A stretch of DNA of 18,944 nucleotides. It comes from a candidate division WOR-3 bacterium (GTDB lineage: Bacteria > SDB-A). The notes under the pieces were generated by a model that saw only the letters and a list, made by a program, of their open reading frames with translations, ran no database searches and was not told the origin of the DNA. A program made the position numbers and the translations under genes. Below, one piece after another: positions 9,201-15,460 of the stretch. Numbering within the stretch: the first letter of the stretch is position 1; the number at the start of each line of letters is the position of its first letter. Where the stretch lies: assembly GCA_016926475.1 (NCBI GenBank), contig JAFGON010000045.1, forward strand, positions 1 through 18,944, written 5' to 3'.

Positions 9201-9242
9201 TTGATAATTGTTAATTACTAGTTGTTGATTGATAATTGTTAA
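9201..9242. repeat. 14-bp direct repeat upstream of the secreted repeat protein
   Basis: TTGATAATTGTTAA occurs at 9201-9214 and again, identically, at 9229-9242, a 28-base period, with a related TTGTTGATT between them. The second copy abuts the AAGGAGG ribosome site of the gene at 9252. It may be a duplicated promoter element or a regulator site, or AT-rich slippage. Confidence 0.5.
9208..9236 (+). promoter_or_regulatory. Possible promoter of the 9252 secreted protein gene
   Basis: TTGTTA (9208-9213), a 17-base spacer and GATAAT (9231-9236). The expected start would be near 9243, inside the ribosome site, giving a leader of about 9 bases. The match is moderate and lies inside the direct repeat, so chance is possible. 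Confidence 0.3.
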
Positions 9243-9251
9243 GGAGGAAAT

Positions 9252-10724
9252 GTGAAAACTTTTCAAGTTATTGCTTTTTTTCTCCTGATTAGTGCTAATC
9301 AGTTGTTTCTTCAAAACCCGGACACTCTTTGGCTAAAGCATTACGGCGGGCCGCTGGGCGATTACGGAAATTCAATAGCACTGACGAATGACGGAGGTTT
9401 CGTTCTGGCAGGTTTTACTTTTTCTTATACTCCGAGTTTTTGTGACGCCTGGATTCTGAGGTTCGACAGTTCAGGAGAATTGTCATGGGACTCGACCTAC
9501 GGCTACGAATCCTACGATTACCCTGACGACATAATCCAGACATTTGACGGTGGATTCGCATTCGCTGGGACAAGCTGTCCGCCGGCAAATTATTACGGTG
9601 ATTTCTACATTGCAAAAATTTCCGGCGATGGCAACTTTCTCTGGGATCTTAGAATCGGCGACAGCCAGTGGGAGGAAGGCGCATCAGCTCTCCTTGAAAC
9701 TCAGGACAGCGAAATTGTAGCGGTTGGATTTACGTATTTTCAGACAGCGGGATTGTGCGACGCCTGGCTCGTCAGGATCGACAATGACGGCAACCTTCTC
9801 TGGGACTCCACTTACGGCGGATCAGGTTCGGAACTGCCGACTTGCATGGTTCAGAGCAACAGCGGAGATTTCGTAATTGCGGGACACAAGAAGCTGACAA
9901 GTTCATCCAATTCTATGGGTTGGTTTCTAATCATTGACCGGTACGGTGTCGTAACACACGAAAAAACATTTCCGGGAGCCCAAAGCGCCTGGTTTGAAAA
10001 CATAACCAGGACTCAAGACGGCTGTTACATTCTGGCCGGGACAATGGTTTCATCCACCAACGGCAAATTCGACGGATGGATAGTAAAAGTTGACTCTCAG
10101 GGCAACGAGATGTGGAGCAAAGTACTGGGCGGTCCGGAGAGCGACGACTTCTGGAGCGTTGAAGAACTGCCCGGCGGCGATCTTCTTTTGACGGGGACCA
10201 CATCTTCTTATCCTGCGAATTCAGCCGACGTCTGGATCGTCAGGACTGACAGCGCGGGAAATCAGATTTGGTCCTATTCCTTCGGAGGCGCCGAAATCGA
10301 CGAGGGTCACGACATCAAGGCCGTCACTTCAAGCATATTTTTAGTGACGGGGTCGTCCGAGACGTTCTGCAACGGAATATCCGATCTGATAGTCGCTAAA
10401 ATAACCGACGCGGTGACGATTGTCGAGGAAAATCCTTTACACGTTTTCTCACCGGAATTTCTGACCGTCTCTCCCAATCCTTTCAGAGGGTCGGCTCAAA
10501 TAGAGTTTTTTCTTAGAAATGAAGATGAAGTCCAGGTTTCAGTTCTGGACCTATCCGGGAGAATTGTTAAAATCATTTCAGATTGTACCTTGGGAAGCGG
10601 ATCTTTATATTTTTCCTGGGACGGCACAGACGAAACCGGAATGCCCGTCCATTCAGGGATTTATTTTTTGAACGTCATGACAGAAGAAAGCGCTGTGAGT
10701 GAGGAATTGATACTTATCAGATAA
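9252..10724 (+). CDS. Secreted seven-repeat beta-propeller-like protein with C-terminal sorting-like domain
   Basis: A 490-residue exported protein. Residues 1-20 are a signal peptide (MKTFQVIAFFLLISANQLF). Seven imperfect repeats of about 52 residues fill about 23-390; each has the pattern D/N-G-G-F-x-L-A-G-T, then D-A-W-I-x-R-x-D-x-x-G-N-x-x-W-x-x-x-Y-G-G. Seven such units suggest a seven-bladed propeller. Residues about 405-490 (SPNPFRGSAQIEFF ... GIYFLNV ... LILIR) match the FlgD-like / type IX-like C-terminal domain that targets proteins to export or surface attachment in FCB and related bacteria. The start is GTG because the overlapping ATG is followed at once by TGA; AAGGAGG lies 4 bases upstream. 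No catalytic motif was seen. Likely a surface or extracellular binding protein; the ligand is unknown. Confidence 0.85.
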   Translation: MKTFQVIAFFLLISANQLFLQNPDTLWLKHYGGPLGDYGNSIALTNDGGFVLAGFTFSYTPSFCDAWILRFDSSGELSWDSTYGYESYDYPDDIIQTFDGGFAFAGTSCPPANYYGDFYIAKISGDGNFLWDLRIGDSQWEEGASALLETQDSEIVAVGFTYFQTAGLCDAWLVRIDNDGNLLWDSTYGGSGSELPTCMVQSNSGDFVIAGHKKLTSSSNSMGWFLIIDRYGVVTHEKTFPGAQSAWFENITRTQDGCYILAGTMVSSTNGKFDGWIVKVDSQGNEMWSKVLGGPESDDFWSVEELPGGDLLLTGTTSSYPANSADVWIVRTDSAGNQIWSYSFGGAEIDEGHDIKAVTSSIFLVTGSSETFCNGISDLIVAKITDAVTIVEENPLHVFSPEFLTVSPNPFRGSAQIEFFLRNEDEVQVSVLDLSGRIVKIISDCTLGSGSLYFSWDGTDETGMPVHSGIYFLNVMTEESAVSEELILIR

Positions 10725-10796
10725 ATTATTTATTCGAATGCAGAGCCAGTTTATTGGTACAACTGTGAATAATGCTTGACGAGAGCTTGATATTTT

Positions 10797-11162
10797 TTAT
10801 TCTCCGTATTTGACCAGTATTTTATTTGTGCTCAATTCCACTTCTATGAATATCTCTCCCCCGCTTCCAATAATTTCTTTTGAAGGATCTTGAGGCAAAA
10901 GAGAGACGGGCTTATATGTAGTCCTCCAAACATACATCCCGTCTCTGTACAATTGCTCCACTCCAATGAGTTTGTAATCCCATGGCTCGGGAGTTAATTC
11001 CTTCAGCTTTTCGAGACTTAATGAAACCGCCTTATTGTGATCCTCGGTTATGCTCTGGACCGAACCGGTCCCATGTGTGTCCACTTTTCAAGTAGAAAAA
11101 GAACATGAAGAAAAAGATAATACAAAAAATAAAATTAACACAGTTCCATAAATTGCTTTCAA
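10797..11162 (-). pseudogene. Small lipoprotein gene interrupted by one in-frame TGA
   Basis: From a TTG at 11162, with GGAGG 5 bases upstream, the frame reads MKAIYGTVLILFFVLSF then SSCSFST, a lipoprotein signal peptide with Cys20 in a lipobox-like context. Codon 25 is TGA (11088-11090), and the same frame then continues without a stop for 96 codons to 10797 (beginning KVDTHGTGSVQS, ending KILVKYGE). The body, about 95 residues, has no family I recognise; it has a helix (NKAVSLSLEKLKEL) followed by beta-strand-like stretches (YVWRTTYKPVSLL, GGEIFIEVELS), a layout seen in small lipoproteins. Either a recent nonsense mutation, a sequencing error, or readthrough. Translation from GTG at 11084 would give the body without a signal. 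Confidence 0.7.
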
Positions 11163-11256
11163 TTTGACCTCCCAAGTAAAAAGTTCCCGCAATTAAACAA
11201 TTCATAAATTATTTTACTTGAGATTATAAGATAAAATTCAATTTTTATACATGGTC

Positions 11257-11281
11257 CGCACAGAATTTTCGTGCGTTTTTT
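11257..11281 (+). terminator. Hairpin plus T-run, orientation unexplained
   Basis: CGCAC, a 9-base loop, GTGCG, then six T residues on the plus strand. The arms are 5 bp and GC-rich. No plus-strand gene ends just before it; the nearest, at 10724, is 530 bases away, beyond a minus-strand gene. It might end antisense transcripts. It also lies within 90 bases past the minus-strand gene ending at 11342, but has no T-run on that side. Confidence 0.3.
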
Positions 11282-11341
11282 ATATATCTTATCTATAACA
11301 GACCTCCCGGTGCTGTCACTTTTCTAAAAATTTGCTAAAAA

Positions 11342-12739
11342 TCATCTTAGGACTGATATTTTTTCTGATCTCACTTCGCCCTGGGATTGTATTCTGACGT
11401 AATACATTCCGTTTTGAACTTCTTTCCCTTCGGTGTCCTTTCCATCCCAGTTCAGGCAATAATTTCCCTCATCGAGATAACTTTCAGCGAGAGTGATAAT
11501 TTTCTGTCCAGCGAGGTTGAAAATCTCAACTGTAGTTCTTCCGCCGGATAAAATCCCGAAAGATATCGCCAAGAAGTGTGACATAGGATTGGGGTAAACT
11601 GAATAAATAATGGGCGAAAATAAATCTTCTGTCTCTTCAACTCCTGTAGATGGAACCCACTTTGCGATAAAATCAGCGTTGGGGTTACCTCCGGCGTCCG
11701 TGAAAGCTCCACCGACGTAAATATCAGTTCCTGAAACGGCTATACTTAAAACATAATAATTCAAACCGCTCCCCAACGCCTCCCATGAAGACCCGTTCCA
11801 TTTTGCGATATAGTGGGCGTTTGGCACTCCCCCAGCGTTCGTGAAGATTCCTCCTACAAGTAAATCCGTACCGACCGCTTCCATATCGAAAACATAATTG
11901 TTCAGTCCGCCTCCTACCGATTGCCAGTTTTCCCCATCCCATCTGGCTATGTGGTCAGCGTCAGGATTGCCTCCGGCGTCTGTAAAATAACCGCCTATGT
12001 AAAGGATTGAGTCCCAAAAAACCATTTTACTAACAAAACTGTCTATAGGATTTCCTACAGTTTCCCATAAAGAACCGTTCCATCTCGCTATATAATCGGC
12101 ATCGGGATTGCCCCCGGCGTTAGAAAATGTCCCGCATGCATATACATCCGAGCCAGAAATGATTATATCTAAAACCAAACCATTCAAACCAGATCCAAGC
12201 GCTTCCCAAGAGGAACCGTTCCATTTTGCGATGTTATCAGCGTTGGGATTTCCTCCGGCGTTCGTAAATTCACCTCCGGCATAGATATCCGAACCTGAAA
12301 TTGCTATTGCCCACACTACTCCATTCAATCCTGTCCCGAGTGCTTCCCACGAAGATCCGTTCCATTTGGCTATGCAGTCAGCGTTGGGATTTCCTCCGGC
12401 GTTTGTGAAAACTCCGCCGACATAAACGCCGGTGCCTGAAACTTTTATCTCTACGGCATAAGAGTTAAGACTTGTCAGGGGAGACCAGGAAGTTCCATTC
12501 CAACTTGCAATATAATCTGCGGCAGGATAACCTCCGGCATTTGTAAACATACCACCTGCGTATAAGGTCGTGTTCATAAAATCCAAGGCATAGACGGTGG
12601 TGTCCAACCCTGTACCCAGCGCTTCCCATGTTCCATCAACCTGGGGTGAATAAAGAAGCGTCTCACTGTTTATAGCGCTGGAAACAGTCGGATTTGTAAA
12701 GAAAGACAGAACTGCTATTACAAAAGTGCAGGTTCCCAT
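11342..12739 (-). CDS. Secreted protein with seven 47-residue repeats and C-terminal sorting-like domain
   Basis: A 465-residue exported protein. The ATG at 12739 is chosen because AAGGAG lies 6 bases upstream; an upstream TTG would add eight residues. The signal peptide is MGTCTFVIAVLSFF and following residues. Seven near-identical units of 46-47 residues follow, with consensus SWEALGSGLNxxV-x-x-I-x-x-SGTDIYVGGxFTNAGG, then NPNADxIAKWNG. Such W/G-rich units probably form a seven-bladed propeller. The last about 85 residues (VYPNPMSHFLAISF ... GMYYVRIQ ... ISVLR) are a FlgD-like / type IX-like C-terminal domain, as in the protein at 9252. The gene is read towards that relative. No enzymatic motif. 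Function unknown; likely on the cell surface or released. Confidence 0.85.
   Translation of the reverse strand: MGTCTFVIAVLSFFTNPTVSSAINSETLLYSPQVDGTWEALGTGLDTTVYALDFMNTTLYAGGMFTNAGGYPAADYIASWNGTSWSPLTSLNSYAVEIKVSGTGVYVGGVFTNAGGNPNADCIAKWNGSSWEALGTGLNGVVWAIAISGSDIYAGGEFTNAGGNPNADNIAKWNGSSWEALGSGLNGLVLDIIISGSDVYACGTFSNAGGNPDADYIARWNGSLWETVGNPIDSFVSKMVFWDSILYIGGYFTDAGGNPDADHIARWDGENWQSVGGGLNNYVFDMEAVGTDLLVGGIFTNAGGVPNAHYIAKWNGSSWEALGSGLNYYVLSIAVSGTDIYVGGAFTDAGGNPNADFIAKWVPSTGVEETEDLFSPIIYSVYPNPMSHFLAISFGILSGGRTTVEIFNLAGQKIITLAESYLDEGNYCLNWDGKDTEGKEVQNGMYYVRIQSQGEVRSEKISVLR
11657..12631 (-). repeat. Seven tandem about 141-bp coding repeats
   Basis: The DNA encoding the seven 46-47-residue units is visibly repeated, with phrases such as TTGGGATTTCCTCCGGCGTT (plus-strand reading) recurring at regular spacing. 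Units 3, 4, 6 and 7 are most alike; unit 5 is the most divergent (LWETVGNPIDSF). One unit (the second) is one codon shorter. High nucleotide likeness points to recent duplication or gene conversion between units. Confidence 0.8.
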
Positions 12740-12873
12740 TTTAAACTCCTTTTTTTTAAACAAAAATAGTAATCCTATGGCGTTAAAAAAACATTAAATG
12801 CCTCATTTTAGTCCCGCTTTTTTTCATTTCTGCTGCCAAAAACCGCACTCCTTGTAATATTTTTCGGAAGTAA

Positions 12874-13680
12874 CTAAACAAACAAAAGCAAGCTGACTGC
12901 CATTACTACCATTCCGGCAATCAGCCCTCCTATGGCAAGATGGTGTTCGCCGTACTCCTCAGCTGTCGGCAAGAGTTCGTCCAGCGAGATATAGACCATA
13001 ATACCCGCGACCGACGCGAAAACGAATCCGAAAGTCGCTTCGGTAAAAAAAGATCGAAGAAGAAAATACCCGATCAGAGCGCCGACAGGTTCTGCCAGTC
13101 CCGATAAAAATGAAAGCGTAAACGCCTTTTTTCTGCTTTTTGTTGCAAAGTAGATAGGAGCAGATACAGACAATCCTTCCGGAATGTTGTGAATGGCTAT
13201 CGCAACGGCTATGCTGACGCCCAGTGAGGGATCGGCCAATCCGCTCATGAAAGTAGCAAGTCCCTCTGGAAAGTTGTGAACGCTGATTACGAGAGCGGAA
13301 AACATTCCCATTCTCATCAGTTTTTTCCTGTCCTTCTCGGAAGATTTTTTAATTTTTTCTGCGACGTTCAACTCGTGCGGATTCTCGTAAAACGGTATTA
13401 TTTTATCAATCAGCGCAATGACTAATATGCCCGTGAAAAATGCCACGACGGTCCATACATAACCGGGTTTTTCGCCAAGAGCTGTGGTTAGCGAATCCCT
13501 AGCCTTTGCAAATATCTCTACAAGCGAGACGTAAATCATGACTCCGGCGGAAAAACCGAGAGAAACAGTCAATACTTTTGGATTGAATTTTTTCGACAAC
13601 AGCCCGATAAAGCTTCCTATACCGGTCGAAAGCCCCGCGAAAAGGGTCAGGGCAAAGGCGAAGATGAAATTTTCGGTCAT
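12874..13680 (-). CDS. zupT: ZIP-family metal transporter ZupT
   Basis: A 268-residue inner-membrane importer of zinc and probably other divalent metals. Eight membrane segments are expected. The two metal-site helices are clear: VHNFPEGLATF (His135, Asn136, Glu139) and IHNIPEGLSVSAP (His164, Asn165, Glu168), followed by LSGLAEPVGALIGYFLL, all typical of ZupT. A charged cytoplasmic loop covers about 95-122. Its length fits the family. The gene has its own promoter (13745-13773), with a leader of about 58 bases and only a poor AGGA ribosome site. No Zur-type palindrome was recognised. The neighbour at 13911 is divergent. Identification is secure; metal preference is not. Confidence 0.93.
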   Translation of the reverse strand: MTENFIFAFALTLFAGLSTGIGSFIGLLSKKFNPKVLTVSLGFSAGVMIYVSLVEIFAKARDSLTTALGEKPGYVWTVVAFFTGILVIALIDKIIPFYENPHELNVAEKIKKSSEKDRKKLMRMGMFSALVISVHNFPEGLATFMSGLADPSLGVSIAVAIAIHNIPEGLSVSAPIYFATKSRKKAFTLSFLSGLAEPVGALIGYFLLRSFFTEATFGFVFASVAGIMVYISLDELLPTAEEYGEHHLAIGGLIAGMVVMAVSLLLFV

Positions 13681-13744
13681 GAATAGATGATCCTAAATTT
13701 CTACATAACAGTTAATCCGTCTTTCGTCGTCATTATTTCAGTTA

Positions 13745-13773
13745 ATTATCTTTTATTCTCTGTCACTTTTCAA
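13745..13773 (-). promoter_or_regulatory. Promoter of zupT
   Basis: On the minus strand TTGAAA (13768-13773), a 17-base spacer and GATAAT (13745-13750). Both boxes match the sigma-70-type consensus at five of six positions, and it is properly placed upstream of the zupT ATG at 13680. Confidence 0.6.
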
Positions 13774-13871
13774 CATATACTACTCGGATATATTTTCAAA
13801 ACTAACTTATTTATTTTTCAAGCAACATTGTTAAGCCAATAATATTTACTGTCAGTCCAGAAAACGAAATA

Positions 13872-13901
13872 TTGGACGACTTCCTGGGAAATCGGTAAAA
13901 T
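13872..13901 (+). promoter_or_regulatory. Possible promoter giving a near-leaderless transcript
   Basis: TTGGAC (13872-13877), an 18-base spacer and TAAAAT (13896-13901). The expected start is about 13908, three bases before the ATG at 13911. The gene has no ribosome site, which fits a leaderless start, as for higB. Confidence 0.4.
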
Positions 13902-13910
13902 AAATTTCTT

Positions 13911-14528
13911 ATGAAAATATCAGTTAAACCTTTGGACAAAAATACCTGGCCTGATCTCGAAACCCTTTTCATGTCAGGAGGATGCTCCGCCGCACGGACC
14001 TGCTGGTGCATGTATTACAGGAAATCCGGCAAGGTCGATTTACCCCATGGCGTGAAGATGAGCGATTACAACAAGCGGCAGTTGAAAAAACTAGCCCAAA
14101 AGGGACCGCCTCCCGGACTTATCGGCTTTTCCGGCAAAAAACCTGTGGGCTGGGTTTCTCTGGGGCCGAGGGAAGATTTTCCAAAACTCCAGAAATCACC
14201 CGTCATGAAACCCGTCGATGAAAAAAAAGTATGGTCAATCGTCTGTTTTGTCGTTCCAAAAGAATTTCGAAACAAGGGAGTCGCAACCGAGATGCTCAAC
14301 GCCGCAGTTAAATACGCGAAGAAAATGGGGGCATCCATTGTCGAAGCTTATCCTGTTGACAAAAATAAAAGGGGAAACGACGAATGGTTCTGGTTCGGAG
14401 CGAAATCAATGTACGATGGGGCTGGTTTTTACGAAGTTGCACGCAGATGCAAAGAAAGACCTATTGTGCGTTTAGATCTCAGGATTAAAAAATATACAAT
14501 AAAACAGACATCTAAAGGAGAACAATGA
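13911..14528 (+). CDS. GNAT-family N-acetyltransferase with N-terminal Cys cluster
   Basis: A 205-residue acetyltransferase. The acetyl-CoA loop is in IVCFVVPKEFRNKGVATEML (about 109-128), followed by the helix NAAVKYAKKMGASIVEAYPV, and a C-terminal part with MYDGAGFYEVARR (motif B). The N-terminal segment GGCSAARTCWCMYYRKSG (Cys25, Cys31, Cys33) recurs in a GNAT subgroup; whether it binds metal is not known to me. The acceptor is unknown. There is no ribosome site. The stop overlaps the ATG of the next gene by four bases, so the small membrane protein is likely made with it. Divergent from zupT. Confidence 0.85.
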   Translation: MKISVKPLDKNTWPDLETLFMSGGCSAARTCWCMYYRKSGKVDLPHGVKMSDYNKRQLKKLAQKGPPPGLIGFSGKKPVGWVSLGPREDFPKLQKSPVMKPVDEKKVWSIVCFVVPKEFRNKGVATEMLNAAVKYAKKMGASIVEAYPVDKNKRGNDEWFWFGAKSMYDGAGFYEVARRCKERPIVRLDLRIKKYTIKQTSKGEQ

Positions 14529-14728
14529 ACGCGTTTAAAACACTGAGCTATTTTGTTTTTATTCTTGTGCTGAGCTATGTGATCAACCTCACCGTCACAT
14601 TTCTGTACAACTTGATATCACACGGAGTCACGGTTTTTGAGTGGGAAAAATCAATACCATTCTCGATCGTCCTGAGCATTGTTCTCACCGTCCTGAGGAT
14701 ATTACAAAACAGAAAAAACCCGCAGTAA
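14525..14728 (+). CDS. Small two-helix membrane protein of unknown function
   Basis: A 67-residue protein with two predicted membrane helices: about 8-33 (YFVFILVLSYVINLTVTFLY) and 44-60 (IPFSIVLSIVLTVLRIL), and a basic tail (QNRKNPQ). AAGGAG lies 6 bases upstream of the ATG, and the start overlaps the acetyltransferase stop. No family is recognised. The convergent cytidylyltransferase gene ends only 3 bases beyond its stop. Real by overlap and ribosome site; role unknown. Confidence 0.7.
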   Translation: MNAFKTLSYFVFILVLSYVINLTVTFLYNLISHGVTVFEWEKSIPFSIVLSIVLTVLRILQNRKNPQ

Positions 14729-14731
14729 TAA

Positions 14732-15448
14732 TCATCTTTTTTTTGTGGGGTAATTTTCCCGGGCGAACCTGTAAGCTTCGGGAGTGTCTATGTCTATCCA
14801 GGATTCGCCTTCTTCCATAAATACGGCATCCATGTTTTTTTGTTCTATAAGTTTCTGGATTCCCGCACTTATTGATTCATTTCCTCTGTTTACCTGAAAA
14901 GCCATGGCGTCAAAAAAACTTTTCGCCAATCTGAAGACGCCGCAGTCCAAGCAGTTGTAATTTTTAATTTCTTTTCCTATATCGATGATTCTATTCTTCT
15001 CGGTCAGCACTTTTGTCGCGTCGTCTATGTCGAAGTTTTTGTCAACTTTTTTATCTACTAGTAAAAGGTTTTTATTACAGTCTGAATTTACGACCCGGCT
15101 TATTGCCCACGGATCGACTATGTGATCCGACATGCTTAAAATGAAATTTTCTTCACCGACGGCTTCTTTGGCCTTGAGAACTGATATTCCGTTTCCCCTG
15201 TTGAATTCGTCGTTGATAACTGTCGTCGATTTAAAACCGAAGGATTTATTGTTTTCAATATAGTCAACAATCATTTCAGACTTAAATCCGAGGACGAAAA
15301 CAAATTCCCGTGCGCCGGCACAGGCAATGTTGTGCATAATTGTAGATAAAATAGTGCCTTTTCCAAAAGGAAGGAGAGTCTTCGGTGTCTTGTTTGTCTC
15401 AGGCCATAGGCGACTGCTGTTTCCCGCCGCTATTATGACGGCCTTCAT
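14732..15448 (-). CDS. Sugar/polyol-phosphate cytidylyltransferase, inositol-1-phosphate cytidylyltransferase-like
   Basis: A 238-residue nucleotidyltransferase. The N-terminal signature is KAVIIAAGNSSRL followed by KTPKTLLPFGKG. The rest tracks inositol-1-phosphate cytidylyltransferase (IPCT, first step of di-myo-inositol-phosphate synthesis in hyperthermophiles) better than sugar pyrophosphorylases: FNRGNGISVLKAKEAV (about 82-97), FILSMSDHIV (Asp108 metal ligand), DDATKV (142-147), IDIGKEIKNYNCLDCGVF (155-172) and SWIDIDTPEAY with the second metal Asp. The probable reaction is CTP plus a polyol phosphate giving a CDP-polyol and pyrophosphate. The CDP-alcohol phosphatidyltransferase domain fused to IPCT in some organisms is absent. 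It follows the glycerophosphotransferase-like gene by 12 bases, so one operon is likely. Nucleotidyltransferase is certain; inositol specificity is inference. Confidence 0.8.
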   Translation of the reverse strand: MKAVIIAAGNSSRLWPETNKTPKTLLPFGKGTILSTIMHNIACAGAREFVFVLGFKSEMIVDYIENNKSFGFKSTTVINDEFNRGNGISVLKAKEAVGEENFILSMSDHIVDPWAISRVVNSDCNKNLLLVDKKVDKNFDIDDATKVLTEKNRIIDIGKEIKNYNCLDCGVFRLAKSFFDAMAFQVNRGNESISAGIQKLIEQKNMDAVFMEEGESWIDIDTPEAYRFARENYPTKKR

Positions 15449-15460
15449 ATTTTCACCGCA

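Noticed and set aside
9061-9204. Possible small plus-strand gene, TTG start, 47 residues beginning LPFPGRREEYDLEPIDRS
   Set aside because: It has AAGGA 7 bases upstream and a protein-like first half, but the second half is low-complexity Phe/Leu/Ser/Asn and no family was recognised. It may be the N-terminal scrap of a lost gene.
9931-10203. 90-codon minus-strand Arg/Ser-rich frame within the repeat protein gene
   Set aside because: Shadow of the regular codon pattern of the repeats; no ribosome site or domain.
13775-13800. Zur-type box in the zupT promoter region
   Set aside because: AT-rich but without the dyad symmetry expected of a Zur site.
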